Notes: generated from the letters alone by a model not told the origin. A DNA stretch of 64,000 bases from Demequina aurantiaca (GCF_000975135.1 NZ_BBRF01000002.1:310001-374000); one strand, 5' to 3'; positions 26,400-35,392 are shown, counted from the stretch's first letter. Made by a program: numbers and translations.

Positions 26400-27599
26400 A
26401 TGACGGTACGTCGCGTTGCACTGCTCACCGCCGGAGGGTTCGCCCCCTGCCTGTCCTCCGCAGTTGGTGGACTGATCGAGCGTTACACCGAGATCGCGCC
26501 GGAGGTCGAGATCATCGCCTATGAGCACGGCTACTGGGGCCTGCTGCTCGGCAAGAAGACTGTCATCGACGATGAGGTGCGCGCCAAGGCCGGCATCCTG
26601 CACGAGTTCGGGGGGTCGCCCATCGGTAACTCACGCGTCAAGCTCACCAACCGTGAGGACTGCGTCAAGCGCGGTCTGGTCCAGGAGGGGCAGGACCCGC
26701 TCGCGGTGGCCGCGGAGCGTCTCAAGGCGGACGGGGTGGACGTGCTTCACACCATCGGTGGAGACGACACCAACACGACGGCCGCAGACCTCGCCGCCTA
26801 CCTGTCAGAGAACGACTACGACCTGACCGTCGTGGGACTTCCCAAGACCATCGACAACGATGTGGTACCGATTCGCCAGTCGCTGGGTGCGTGGACCGCT
26901 GCCGACGAGGCCGCAGGGTTTGCACGCAACATCATCGGCGAGCACCGTTCCGGTCCGCGCATGTTGATCATTCACGAAGTCATGGGTCGTGCCTGTGGTT
27001 GGCTCACCGCCGCCGCGGCAGCGTCGTACCGCAAGGACCTCGACACCCGTGAGTTCCTGCCCGGAATTGGCTTGACCAAGGAGCGTTGGGACATCCACGC
27101 CATCTACGTCCCGGAGTCCAAGCTGGACCTGGATACGGAGGCAACGCGCCTACGTACCGTGATGGATGAGGTCGGAAACGTCAACATCTTCCTGTCGGAA
27201 GGCGCTGGAGTGCCCGAGATCATCGCGGAAATCGAGGCATCCGGTGGAACCGTTGACCGCGACCCGTTCGGTCACGTCAAGCTCGACACCATCAATCCCG
27301 GTGCGTGGTTCGCTAAGCAGTTCGCGGAGCGCCTTGGAGCTGAGAAGGTCATGGTTCAGAAGTCCGGCTACTTCTCGCGTGCCGCGGCCGCGAACGCCGA
27401 GGACCTTCGCCTCATCAAGTCGATGACCGACCTGGCGGTGGAGTGTTCGCTGCGCGGTGAGTCCGGCGTGATCGGCCACGACGAGGAGGACGGCGACCGT
27501 CTCAAGGCCATCGCGTTCCCGCGCATCGCCGGCCACAAGGCATTCGACACCACGACGCCCTGGTACACCAACATGCTGTCCGAGATTGGTCAGGCATAG
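26400..27599 (+). CDS. pfp: Pyrophosphate-dependent 6-phosphofructokinase
   Basis: 399 residues. It has GGDDTNTTA with D122-D123 where ATP enzymes have Asp-Gly, and the PKTIDND motif with K149, both diagnostic for PPi as phosphoryl donor. The protein closely resembles the characterised Propionibacterium freudenreichii enzyme (LLTAGGFAPCLSS, FGGSPIGNSRVKLTN) as I remember it. It interconverts fructose 6-phosphate and fructose 1,6-bisphosphate reversibly. aroG follows 4 bp downstream. Confidence 0.93.
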   Translation: MTVRRVALLTAGGFAPCLSSAVGGLIERYTEIAPEVEIIAYEHGYWGLLLGKKTVIDDEVRAKAGILHEFGGSPIGNSRVKLTNREDCVKRGLVQEGQDPLAVAAERLKADGVDVLHTIGGDDTNTTAADLAAYLSENDYDLTVVGLPKTIDNDVVPIRQSLGAWTAADEAAGFARNIIGEHRSGPRMLIIHEVMGRACGWLTAAAAASYRKDLDTREFLPGIGLTKERWDIHAIYVPESKLDLDTEATRLRTVMDEVGNVNIFLSEGAGVPEIIAEIEASGGTVDRDPFGHVKLDTINPGAWFAKQFAERLGAEKVMVQKSGYFSRAAAANAEDLRLIKSMTDLAVECSLRGESGVIGHDEEDGDRLKAIAFPRIAGHKAFDTTTPWYTNMLSEIGQA

Positions 27600-27603
27600 C
27601 GCG

Positions 27604-28953
27604 ATGACTCAGGCCGATCTTCAGGCCGCGGGAGTGGACTCGTTCCTTTCCTGTGAGGCCAAACAACAGCCCGTGTGGCCAGACGCGGAGGCGCTCAAGC
27701 GTGCCACCGACCGGCTCCGTGAGGTTCCACCGCTGGTCTTTGCCGGGGAGGCAGACGTACTCCGCGAGCAGCTCGCGGCCGCCGGTCGCGGCGAGGCATT
27801 CGTGCTGCAGGGCGGTGACTGCGCGGAGGTCTTCTCCGAGGCAACCGCCGACCGCATCCGCAACAAGATCAAGACGATCCTGCAGATGGCCGTCGTTCTT
27901 ACGTATGGCGCCTCGACGCCAATCGTCAAGATCGGACGCATGGCCGGGCAGTATGCGAAGCCGCGTTCGTCGAACGATGAAACGCGCGACGGAGTCACCC
28001 TTCCCGCATACCGCGGTGACATCGTGAATTCGTCTGCGTGGTCGCCAGAGTCGCGTATTCCCAACCCCGAACGCCTGCTCGACGCGTACCACGTGTCCGC
28101 GTCCACGTTGAACCTCATTCGTGCCTTCACGACCGGTGGATTCGCGGACCTGCGCCGTGTTCACGCCTGGAACAAGGGCTTCGCCGCCAATCCTGCATAC
28201 GCGAAGTATGAGCAGACGGCCGCCGAGATCGACCGTGCAGTGCGCTTTATGGCGGCCGCAGGCGGCGACTTCGACGCGCTCAAGACTGTCGAGTTGTTCT
28301 CTAGCCACGAGGCGCTCTTGCTGGACTACGAGCACGCGCTCACGCGCATCGATTCCCGCACGGGGCTCGCATATGACTGCTCCGCACACTTCCTTTGGAT
28401 TGGCGAGCGCACCCGCGAGTTGGACGGCGCCCACGTGGAGTTCATGTCCAAGATTCACAACCCGATCGGTGTGAAGCTCGGACCCACCACCAAGCCCACG
28501 GACGCTCTCGCTCTCGCTCAGCGCCTCAACCCGGACAACATTCCTGGGCGACTCACGTTTGTGGCGCGTATGGGCGCGGACAAGGTGCGGGAAGTGCTGC
28601 CGAGCTTGGTCGAGGCGGTGCGTGACGCAGGAGTGGTTGTCACGTGGATGACGGATCCGATGCACGGCAACACCTTCACGTCCGACTCTGGCTACAAGAC
28701 GCGTAAGTTCGACACGATCCTGGACGAGGTCACCGGATTCTTTGAGGTGCACCGCAACGCAGGCACGGTGCCGGGCGGAATTCACGTCGAACTCACCGGC
28801 GACGACGTCACCGAGGTCATGGGCGGTACTGAGGAGATTGATGACGAAGGCCTTGCCCGTCGTTACGAGACCAAGGTTGACCCGCGTCTGAACCACCAGC
28901 AATCGCTGGAGATGGCCTTCAAGGTGTCGGAGTTACTCTCGCACCAGCCGTAG
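27604..28953 (+). CDS. aroG: 3-deoxy-7-phosphoheptulonate synthase, class II
   Basis: 449 residues; condenses erythrose 4-phosphate and phosphoenolpyruvate, the first step of aromatic synthesis. Class II features: FVLQGGDCAEVFSEATAD, KIGRMAGQYAKPRSS, LLLDYEHALTR and the C-terminal GGIHVELTGDDVTE. The ATG at 27604 follows the pfp stop by 4 bp, so sugar phosphate supply and shikimate entry are cotranscribed. Confidence 0.95.
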   Translation: MTQADLQAAGVDSFLSCEAKQQPVWPDAEALKRATDRLREVPPLVFAGEADVLREQLAAAGRGEAFVLQGGDCAEVFSEATADRIRNKIKTILQMAVVLTYGASTPIVKIGRMAGQYAKPRSSNDETRDGVTLPAYRGDIVNSSAWSPESRIPNPERLLDAYHVSASTLNLIRAFTTGGFADLRRVHAWNKGFAANPAYAKYEQTAAEIDRAVRFMAAAGGDFDALKTVELFSSHEALLLDYEHALTRIDSRTGLAYDCSAHFLWIGERTRELDGAHVEFMSKIHNPIGVKLGPTTKPTDALALAQRLNPDNIPGRLTFVARMGADKVREVLPSLVEAVRDAGVVVTWMTDPMHGNTFTSDSGYKTRKFDTILDEVTGFFEVHRNAGTVPGGIHVELTGDDVTEVMGGTEEIDDEGLARRYETKVDPRLNHQQSLEMAFKVSELLSHQP

Positions 28954-28972
28954 AGGATTCTCCGGCACTGAG

Positions 28973-29011
28973 AACGGCGCCCGCACCCCTCACAGGGGTG
29001 CGGGCGCCGTT
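28973..29011. terminator. Bidirectional terminator between aroG and pknL
   Basis: Perfect 18-bp arms (28973-28990 and 28994-29011) with a 3-nt CAC loop between the convergent genes aroG (+) and pknL (-). Short T-runs flank both sides. Confidence 0.85.
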
Positions 29012-29038
29012 TGCGTTGGTTCCTGTCGCGCTCGTGCG

Positions 29039-30994
29039 TCAGTTGTAGATCAGGACGATGGTGGTGCCGCGTTCGACGTCGGTGCCGGGCGCAATCGACT
29101 GGTCCGCGATCTGGTTCCGGGTGCTGAACGGCCAGCGGGCGCGCAGCTCGGGCACCAGACCGACGTCCTTCGCGGCCTGCACAGCCTCGTCTACCGGGTC
29201 GAAGACAAAGTTGGGGACGTCGACCAGGGGAGGGCCGTCCGAGACCCAAATGGTGATCGCATCGGTTCGGGTGCCGGTGTCGCCTGCTGCGGGGTCCTGC
29301 TTGAAGACCTTGCCCTTGTCTTGCTCCGCACTACGCTCGCGCTTGACGGTGACCACGAGTGCATCGTCTGCGAGCGTCTCCTGGGCATCGGCTTCAGTGC
29401 TGCCAACGACGTTGGGGATTTCGATGGGTTCGGGTCCGTCGGACACGACGAGGTTGATGGTGGTGTCGTGGCGAACTGATTCACCAGCCTCCGGATCCTG
29501 CTCGAGAACCTCACCCTTCTTGACCGTGTCGGAGAACTTCTTTTCGGAGTCCCCAACCTTGAACCCGGCTTCGCGGATGTCGTTGATCGAGTCGCCTTCA
29601 GTGGCACCGACGAGGGAGGGCACCGTGGTCATCTTGGGGCCCTGGGAGACGATGATGGTGACCTTGGCGCCGTTGGGGACCTGCTTTTGGCTGGTGGGAT
29701 CGGTAGCGATCACGATACCTTCAAGAACGACGTCGTCATATTCAAACTGTGTCTCGGTGACCAACCCCGCTGCTTGAAGAGCCTTTTCCGCCTCCTGCTG
29801 GGTGCCGGTGACGGTGGGCACCGTGGTGTAGGCGCCCGGTCCAATCGAGTTGTACCACCAGAATCCGACGCCGCCGAGAACCAGGATTGCAGCGAGAATC
29901 GCGCCGGCCCACCACAGGCCACGGCGCTGTGGTGCGAGCGGTTCGCGTGCCTCGGGATCGTCCTCAATGAGGGTGGCGGCGTTTGTCACGGGCGCGAACG
30001 CCGACTCGCCTAGGCCTATGGGAAGGGCTACGGTGGCACCGGCTGGAGCGGGATCGAATACCGTGGTGGCGTCATCGTCGCGGTCCATGAGGGCGATGGA
30101 TCCCGAGGGTGGATCGGCCCGACGGTCGAGCGTGGGGTCATCGATGAGAGCGCGGGCCTGGCGCACCATGGTGAGCGCGACGGCAGCGTCATGGGGACGC
30201 TCGTCGGGATCGCGGGCTACAAGGTTCGCGACTAATTCGTCGAATTCGGGGGGTAGCCAGGCAACTGACTGTGATGGTGCGGGCACATCCTCGTGCACGT
30301 GGCGCGTGGCGACGTCGATGGCGGAGTCGCCCGTGAACGGCTGATGACCGGTGACCATTTCGTAAAGAAGGATGCCGGCCGCGTAGACGTCGGTGCGCGC
30401 GTCCTGGGTGCCTCGTGACACCAATTCCGGACCCAAATAGGCAACGGTGCCCATGATGGTTCCGGTTGACGTGGAGGTGACCTCGGTGACGGCACGCGCG
30501 AGTCCGAAATCGGCGACCTTGGTCCGTCCATCCTCGTCAAGGAGTACGTTCTCCGGCTTGATATCGCGGTGCACGAGGTGCTGACGATGGGCTGCGGCGA
30601 GTGCGTCCAGTACGCCCTCGGTCACAGTAAGGGCCTCGCCAAGGGTCAGGCAACCCTCGTGGTTCATGCGCTGGCGTAGGTTCTCGCCCTCGACGTACTC
30701 CATGGTGAGGTAGGAGATTTCGCCGTCGATGCCTTGGTCGTAGACCCGCACCATTCCGGGGTGCGTCAGGCGGGCGGCCGCCTTCGCCTCGCGTCGGAAG
30801 CGCGCAGTGAACTCCGTGGAGTCGAGGTCGGAGCCAAGTCCAGCGCGCATGACCTTGAGTGCAACGAGGCGTTCGAGGCGCTTGTCGAAGGCCAAGTACA
30901 CGGTGGCCATGCCACCCGCGCCGACGCATTCGCGCACCACATAGCGGCCGTCGATGAGACGGCCGAGCAACGGGTCAGTGATGGTCTCGGACAC
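29039..30994 (-). CDS. pknL: PASTA-domain serine/threonine kinase, PknL type
   Basis: 651 residues. The N-terminal Hanks kinase (~17-280) has G-loop VGAGGMATVY, K47, HRDIKPENV with D144, and DFGLA. An acidic linker and one membrane helix (~357-377, WWAGAILAAILVLGGVGFWW) lead to four extracellular PASTA repeats that usually sense peptidoglycan fragments or lipid II. It lies beside an Rv2175c-like gene, whose mycobacterial counterpart is a PknL substrate. Unlike the M. tuberculosis PknL I recall, this one retains PASTA repeats. The GTG start is 6 nt after TAGAAT. Confidence 0.94.
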   Translation of the reverse strand: MSETITDPLLGRLIDGRYVVRECVGAGGMATVYLAFDKRLERLVALKVMRAGLGSDLDSTEFTARFRREAKAAARLTHPGMVRVYDQGIDGEISYLTMEYVEGENLRQRMNHEGCLTLGEALTVTEGVLDALAAAHRQHLVHRDIKPENVLLDEDGRTKVADFGLARAVTEVTSTSTGTIMGTVAYLGPELVSRGTQDARTDVYAAGILLYEMVTGHQPFTGDSAIDVATRHVHEDVPAPSQSVAWLPPEFDELVANLVARDPDERPHDAAVALTMVRQARALIDDPTLDRRADPPSGSIALMDRDDDATTVFDPAPAGATVALPIGLGESAFAPVTNAATLIEDDPEAREPLAPQRRGLWWAGAILAAILVLGGVGFWWYNSIGPGAYTTVPTVTGTQQEAEKALQAAGLVTETQFEYDDVVLEGIVIATDPTSQKQVPNGAKVTIIVSQGPKMTTVPSLVGATEGDSINDIREAGFKVGDSEKKFSDTVKKGEVLEQDPEAGESVRHDTTINLVVSDGPEPIEIPNVVGSTEADAQETLADDALVVTVKRERSAEQDKGKVFKQDPAAGDTGTRTDAITIWVSDGPPLVDVPNFVFDPVDEAVQAAKDVGLVPELRARWPFSTRNQIADQSIAPGTDVERGTTIVLIYN

Positions 30995-31006
30995 AGGGTC
31001 ATTCTA
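30995..31006 (-). promoter_or_regulatory. Leaderless -10 of pknL
   Basis: TAGAAT on the minus strand (31001-31006) ends exactly 6 nt before the GTG start, giving an mRNA beginning at the start codon. Confidence 0.55.
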
Positions 31007-31058
31007 AGCCGGTCATGCCGCGCGCAAGGCAAAGCCACGAGCGGTAGTGACACATCTG

Positions 31059-32351
31059 TTACTGGAAGCGCGTCATCAGCGACTTAACGCTGGACACGTA
31101 GCGCACGGTGTCGGTGTAGAGGCCGTACTTACGCACAGCAGTCTCACCCTGGTAATAGCCGCCAATCGCGTCGGACAGCGGGGTGCCATCGCGCTGGAGT
31201 TTCTTCAGGATGGCGACACCGGCGGTCACGTTGTCCTGGGGGATGAGTAGGTTGAGGTCTCGTCCCACGATTTGCGATGCCCATTCGCCCGAAGACGGGA
31301 TGACCTGCATGACACCAATGGCGTTGGCCGGGGACACCGCGCGCATGTCGAAACCTGACTCTTGGTAGGCGACTGCCTGGGCGAGGGCCGGATCGACGCC
31401 CATTTGCTTGGCAGTGGCGATGATCATCGCCTGCATCTGGGACTTGGATGGCACGTCCATCGACTTCAGCGTGGCCTTGTTCTGGTTCGCGGCTCCCACG
31501 ACGGGAGCGGAGTAGGTGCGGCCCAGGAACGTGTCTCCGACGAGTCCGCTGGCCTGGTTGGAGAATTCATTGACGTTGTTCTTGGTCGCGACCTTGGGCT
31601 CACCCGACGACGTCGCGGTGACCTTCGTGACGTTGGAAACGGTGGACGCGGTAGCGCCGGGGATGGTGAGGTTCTGGCCCACGTGAATGACGGCTGACTT
31701 GCTCAGGCCGTTCGCATTGATGATGGCGGTAATGGTTGAGCCGTATTTGCGCGCAATCCCCCAGACGGTGTCGCCCGACGAGACCTTATACGTTCCGATT
31801 GACGCCGCGGACTTAGTGGTGCTCGTGGACTCCGACGACGACGTGGACTTAGACGTGGCCGCTGTGGTCGTGGTCTCGGCGGCAGTGCCGGCCTTGCCCG
31901 GAATGGTGAGCTTCTGGCCCACGTGGATGATGGCGGACTTGTTGAGGCCGTTCGCGCTGATGATCGCGGAAATCGTCGTGCCGTACTTGCGCGACAGGTC
32001 CCAGACGGTGTCACCGCTGACGACCTTGTGGGTACCAGTGGCACTGCTCGTGGTCTTGGTGGTCGTCACCTTTGCGGGCGCCGATGCGGTGGCGGACGTC
32101 GTGTGGGTGGGAATCGTGAGGGTGGTGCCCGTGTAGATCGTCGCGCGTGAGTTCAGGCGGTTGGCCTCGATGATCGCGTTGATGGTGCTGCCGTAGCGGT
32201 GCGCGAGGGCACTGACGGTGTCCCCGTTATTGACCTTGTGCTGCTCGTCTGCGCTAGCGGCGGTGGCGCCAAAGGCGGTGAAAGCGATGGCTGCGGCGGT
32301 GCCGAGTGCGGCAATTCGAGTCGCTGGACGTGACGGACCAAGATTTCCCAC
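31059..32351 (-). CDS. Secreted LysM lytic transglycosylase
   Basis: 430 residues. A signal peptide (IAALGTAAAIAFTAFGATAASA) is followed by three LysM repeats joined by Ser/Thr/Ala linkers (~33-240), then an SLT lysozyme-like domain (~310-430) with the catalytic Glu in AYQESGFD and SPANAIGVMQV. It should bind and cleave peptidoglycan outside the cell. The GTG at 32351 has GGGAGG 5 nt upstream. An in-frame ATG at 32375, 7 nt after TAACAT, could be a leaderless alternative. It adjoins the cell-wall-sensing kinase pknL. Confidence 0.9.
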   Translation of the reverse strand: MGNLGPSRPATRIAALGTAAAIAFTAFGATAASADEQHKVNNGDTVSALAHRYGSTINAIIEANRLNSRATIYTGTTLTIPTHTTSATASAPAKVTTTKTTSSATGTHKVVSGDTVWDLSRKYGTTISAIISANGLNKSAIIHVGQKLTIPGKAGTAAETTTTAATSKSTSSSESTSTTKSAASIGTYKVSSGDTVWGIARKYGSTITAIINANGLSKSAVIHVGQNLTIPGATASTVSNVTKVTATSSGEPKVATKNNVNEFSNQASGLVGDTFLGRTYSAPVVGAANQNKATLKSMDVPSKSQMQAMIIATAKQMGVDPALAQAVAYQESGFDMRAVSPANAIGVMQVIPSSGEWASQIVGRDLNLLIPQDNVTAGVAILKKLQRDGTPLSDAIGGYYQGETAVRKYGLYTDTVRYVSSVKSLMTRFQ

Positions 32352-32382
32352 GATGACCTCCCTGATGATGCGCATGTGTTGG

Positions 32383-32398
32383 ATGTTACTCATGTTAC
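32383..32398 (-). promoter_or_regulatory. Tandem TAACAT promoter elements upstream of LysM gene
   Basis: GTAACAT occurs twice, two bases apart, on the minus strand. Each contains TAACAT, a good -10 match, so there may be two close start sites or a direct-repeat regulator site. Confidence 0.35.
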
Positions 32399-32451
32399 AA
32401 AAGTGAATCTAACCCACTCCGTAGGTGTGCGCAAGGGGGTCCACGTGTTTG

Positions 32452-32463
32452 TACGCTTGCGCT
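32452..32463 (+). promoter_or_regulatory. Leaderless -10 of the Rv2175c-like gene
   Basis: TACGCT (32452-32457) ends 6 nt before the ATG at 32464. Confidence 0.5.
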
Positions 32464-32814
32464 ATGACTCAATCGACGCAGTGGCTGACCATCCCCGAAT
32501 TTGCAGTGGAACTGGGCGTGGAAGCAGGCGATGTCCGCGACAAGATCCGCGAAGGCAAGATCGTGGCGGTGCGCCGAGGGGAAAACAACACGTGGCAGCT
32601 GCCCGCTGGCTTCATCATTCCGGGCGCGGTGAGCCCGCACATCATCCCCACGTTGCGCGGCACGTTGACTCTGCTCTCGGACGTCGGCCTGTCCGACGAG
32701 GAAGCCATGGAGTGGCTTCTGGAGCCGGCCAAGGAACTCGGCATGTCGCCCCTTGATGCGCTCCGTGAGGGGCAGCGCGCCCCGGTGCGCAGGCTCGCGC
32801 AGACGCTGCTCTAA
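32464..32814 (+). CDS. Rv2175c-like DNA-binding protein
   Basis: 116 residues. The N-terminal winged-helix-like part (~8-50) reads WLTIPEFAVELGVEAGDVRDKIREGKI and AVRRGENNTWQLPAGFI; the C-terminal helices follow (LLSDVGLSDEEAMEWLL). It matches the mycobacterial Rv2175c DNA-binding protein, a known PknL substrate whose phosphorylation alters DNA binding. Its position next to pknL supports the same partnership here. It ends 9 bp from the convergent polyprenyl synthase gene. Confidence 0.85.
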   Translation: MTQSTQWLTIPEFAVELGVEAGDVRDKIREGKIVAVRRGENNTWQLPAGFIIPGAVSPHIIPTLRGTLTLLSDVGLSDEEAMEWLLEPAKELGMSPLDALREGQRAPVRRLAQTLL

Positions 32815-32823
32815 GAAAGGGTT

Positions 32824-33900
32824 TTACGCGGCTCGGTCCGTCGCGGCGTTGAAGAGTGAGGTCAACAGTTCCACTCCATGCGGATCAAGTTCGAGTGCCG
32901 CGAGTTGCGTCGCTGCGTTGCTGGCGAGTGTCGCGATCTCCTGTTCGACCAGATCCAGGGCGTCGGTAGCAGCGATGACGGCGACGGCTTCGGCAACCTC
33001 GTCATCGTTGGCGTCCCGTCGCCCGAGCGTCGCTTGAAGACATGCCCTGCCCGCGGCATCGGTGACCTGCCAGGCCCGCCACGCCAGCATCGTCCGCTTG
33101 CCTTCGCGGATGTCGTCCCCCGCAGGCTTCCCAGTGACGGCGGGGGAGCCAGTGAGGCCGAGCACGTCGTCCCTCAATTGAAATGCGATTCCGAGCGGAA
33201 CGCCGAGGGCTCGTATCGCTGTGATCGAATCGGCGGACGCCCCCGCGCAAGCGGCACCGAGCGCCAAGGGAAACTCGGCTGAGTATGACGCTGTCTTGGT
33301 GCGCATGACGTCTCGAATGGCAGATTCCTGGTCACCGAGTGTTGCCAGTGGCTGCGCGGCAACCCGCATGTCGAGGTATTGACCGACAGTGACGAGCTCG
33401 GCCATGTCCGCGAACAGGGCGGTCGCAGTCGCTGAATCCTTGGGGCCCAGGGGCTGCACGGCGTCGAAGAGTGCCCGGTGCGCGGCCATGAGGGTCAGAT
33501 CGCCGGCCAAAATTCCCGCGGCCGCACCAAAATCATCGGCAGACCCGAGCCAGTCGTGACGGCGGTGCAGGTCGGCGAGGATGCGGTGGGCAGCGGGCCG
33601 TCCGCGTCGAGTGTCCGAGTCGTCAAGCACGTCGTCGTGAAGAAGTGCCGCGGTTTGGAACATCTCCACGGCCGCGCCGATGCCAAGGGCCGCCTCCAGC
33701 TGATGGCCACGGTGAGCGTCGTGCGCCGCGGCAATCAGTTGCGCGCGCAGACGCTTGCCCCCGCTGGACGATGCGGTGATCTGGTCGGTGATCTCCGTGG
33801 CGGCCGCACCTGCCGGGGCTGTCGCGCTGGCAGTTTTGGCGAGGGTGGCAGCGACGCGGTCGTCGACGGCGCGGGCGCGTTCGGTTAGCAGGTTGTCCAC
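32824..33900 (-). CDS. Polyprenyl diphosphate synthase (IdsA-like)
   Basis: 358 residues of all-alpha isoprenyl synthase fold. It has GGKRLRAQL, first Asp-rich motif LLHDDVLDDSDTRRG and second Asp-rich motif FQLRDDVLG, so both metal-binding sites are intact. It elongates allylic diphosphates, likely to geranylgeranyl or a longer polyprenyl chain for quinones or carotenoids; chain length is not readable with confidence. The GTG start lies 6 nt after TACGCT (33907-33912, minus strand). Confidence 0.92.
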   Translation of the reverse strand: MDNLLTERARAVDDRVAATLAKTASATAPAGAAATEITDQITASSSGGKRLRAQLIAAAHDAHRGHQLEAALGIGAAVEMFQTAALLHDDVLDDSDTRRGRPAAHRILADLHRRHDWLGSADDFGAAAGILAGDLTLMAAHRALFDAVQPLGPKDSATATALFADMAELVTVGQYLDMRVAAQPLATLGDQESAIRDVMRTKTASYSAEFPLALGAACAGASADSITAIRALGVPLGIAFQLRDDVLGLTGSPAVTGKPAGDDIREGKRTMLAWRAWQVTDAAGRACLQATLGRRDANDDEVAEAVAVIAATDALDLVEQEIATLASNAATQLAALELDPHGVELLTSLFNAATDRAA

Positions 33901-34008
33901 GCGTCAAGCGTAGAGCGCTTATGTCCACAGGCTGACGCGGCGCGGTGGTCATCCACACAATGCGCGACAGCACAGACGCGAGGGACTATTCACGGCCACG
34001 GTTGAAGC

Positions 34009-35091
34009 ATGACTATTCCAACACTTCGTGGTCCCGGCGAACTGCTCGCCACCCTGCCGTCAATTCTCGGCTTCACGCCGGTCGAGTCGGTCGTGATCGT
34101 CGGCATACGACACGGCGGCGAGATTGGCGCAATCATGCGGGTGGACCGCGAGGATTGCCTCGTTTCCGAGACTCTGGAGCCGATGTCGCGTGCCGTCGCC
34201 GCGCAGCTGGCCCGGGACGCCACTCAGGCTGTGATTCTGGTGTCGTATACCGATTGCCCTGTTCGAGTCTGTTGCGAGGCCGCCGATGCGTTGCGTGCGC
34301 AGGTGGCGGACACTGTGCCTCAGGTGGACACCTGGGCCGTCGCGCGCGGTCGTTATTTCGCGCCCGGCTGTGCGGATGTGGCGTGTTGCCCCATCGAAGG
34401 TCGTGCGGTGCCAGAACCCACCGCGACGATGGTTCCGAATCCCGGGATGGCGACGATGTGCGCTTCACCTTCGCACTCGCGGTCACGCAACCTGTGGGGG
34501 ACCGCGCCCGCGCTGGAACGCCGTAGGTGCGCTCGTGCTGCTGACCGATGGGCCGGCAAGGGGGAGGGTGATGAGGACACATGGAGACGGCGGAGCCTTG
34601 AACTGTGGCAGCAGCACCTGATTCGAGGCATGAGCCCCGAGGCAGTTCTCCGCGAGGCGGACATGGGCAAGTTGATTGCTGGCATAGCCGATGTGCGGGT
34701 GAGGGATTCTTTGATCGTCTGGCTCATACCGGGCTCAAGCGCTGCGATCGATGACGTTCTCGCCGGAATCCCCTCGGAAGCGGTCTCGAGGGCGCTAGAC
34801 GCAATTCTTGATCCACAGCACGCGATGATGCTTGACGACGTGCAGTGCGCCGCACTCCGGCGCGTAATCGGCGCGTGTGTGGCAAACGGACGACGCAAGG
34901 ACGCTGCACCTCTCCTTGCGGTGCACGCGCTAGTGGAGTGGTGGGCGGGTGATGCAGAAGCCGGGCTCTCCCTCTGCGGCGCCGCGATCGCCAGCGCACC
35001 CGGCTACCGTCTCGCGGAGCTGATCCGGGCTACTATTCGTGCGGGCATCACTCCGGGCTGGCAGGCACAAGGCGGACAATTGGGGCGCTAG
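34009..35091 (+). CDS. DUF4192 protein
   Basis: 360 residues; opens with LRGPGELLATLPSILGFTPVESVVIVGI, the hallmark start of the actinobacterial DUF4192 family. A Cys-rich patch (FAPGCADVACCPIEG) near residue 125 is also typical. The segment around residues 135-180 has unusual composition but no stop. The C-terminal half (ALVEWWAGDAEAGLSLCGAAI) is conserved. Function unknown; no signal peptide. It precedes sigA on the same strand by about 300 bp. Confidence 0.85.
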   Translation: MTIPTLRGPGELLATLPSILGFTPVESVVIVGIRHGGEIGAIMRVDREDCLVSETLEPMSRAVAAQLARDATQAVILVSYTDCPVRVCCEAADALRAQVADTVPQVDTWAVARGRYFAPGCADVACCPIEGRAVPEPTATMVPNPGMATMCASPSHSRSRNLWGTAPALERRRCARAADRWAGKGEGDEDTWRRRSLELWQQHLIRGMSPEAVLREADMGKLIAGIADVRVRDSLIVWLIPGSSAAIDDVLAGIPSEAVSRALDAILDPQHAMMLDDVQCAALRRVIGACVANGRRKDAAPLLAVHALVEWWAGDAEAGLSLCGAAIASAPGYRLAELIRATIRAGITPGWQAQGGQLGR

Positions 35092-35155
35092 GGCACACCG
35101 GTAAAAGATCTTTCCTCGAAATTGGTGCAAATCGCCGTCCCGGGGAACGATTCGG

Positions 35156-35184
35156 TTGACAGTCGCGTTACACTTTAATGGATT
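35156..35184 (+). promoter_or_regulatory. sigA: Probable sigA promoter
   Basis: A consensus TTGACA (35156-35161) with a 17-bp spacer to TGGATT (35179-35184). The -35 is the best in the window; the -10 is weaker. It implies a leader of roughly 200 nt before the sigA coding frame. The 302 bp between DUF4192 and sigA otherwise hold a short AAAGATCTTT palindrome (35104-35113) and the upstream ORF listed next. Confidence 0.5.
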
Positions 35185-35265
35185 TGCGCGACGCGGCGAA
35201 GAGCCTTCTGAGCGTAGTTTCGCTACCACTTCTACGTAGCCCCGCTGCCGTCAGAGAGGATCCTC

Positions 35266-35367
35266 GTGTCGCCCCACAACCCTGACCCTCTTGGTCGTTG
35301 TGTTGCGGGGGCGCCTGGTGTCAACCTCGTTCGATGTGCAAGTCCAGCCGTGCGAACCCTTACCTGA
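35266..35367 (+). CDS. 33-codon upstream ORF in the sigA leader
   Basis: GTG at 35266 is preceded by AGAGAGGA with 5 nt spacing, the best ribosome-binding site in this leader. The frame encodes 33 residues ([12 protein letters not shown] at the start) and stops 25 bp before the likely sigA GTG, in a different frame. It may be a leader peptide, or fortuitous. Confidence 0.35.
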   Translation: MSPHNPDPLGRCVAGAPGVNLVRCASPAVRTLT

Positions 35368-35392
35368 CGCTTCGTGCGTCGCAAGCCCGTTA

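Noticed and set aside
27502-28902. 466-codon antisense frame opposite aroG
   Set aside because: Mirror of aroG codons, no family resemblance.
31650-32230. Apparent DNA repeats about 240 bp apart
   Set aside because: They are the three LysM domains and their linkers in one gene, a protein-level repeat and not a mobile or CRISPR repeat.
34390-34560. Suspected frameshift in the DUF4192 gene because residues ~135-180 look atypical
   Set aside because: The frame stays open, the following segment (RRRCARAADRWAGKGEG) fits family composition, and conserved parts on both sides are in the same frame.
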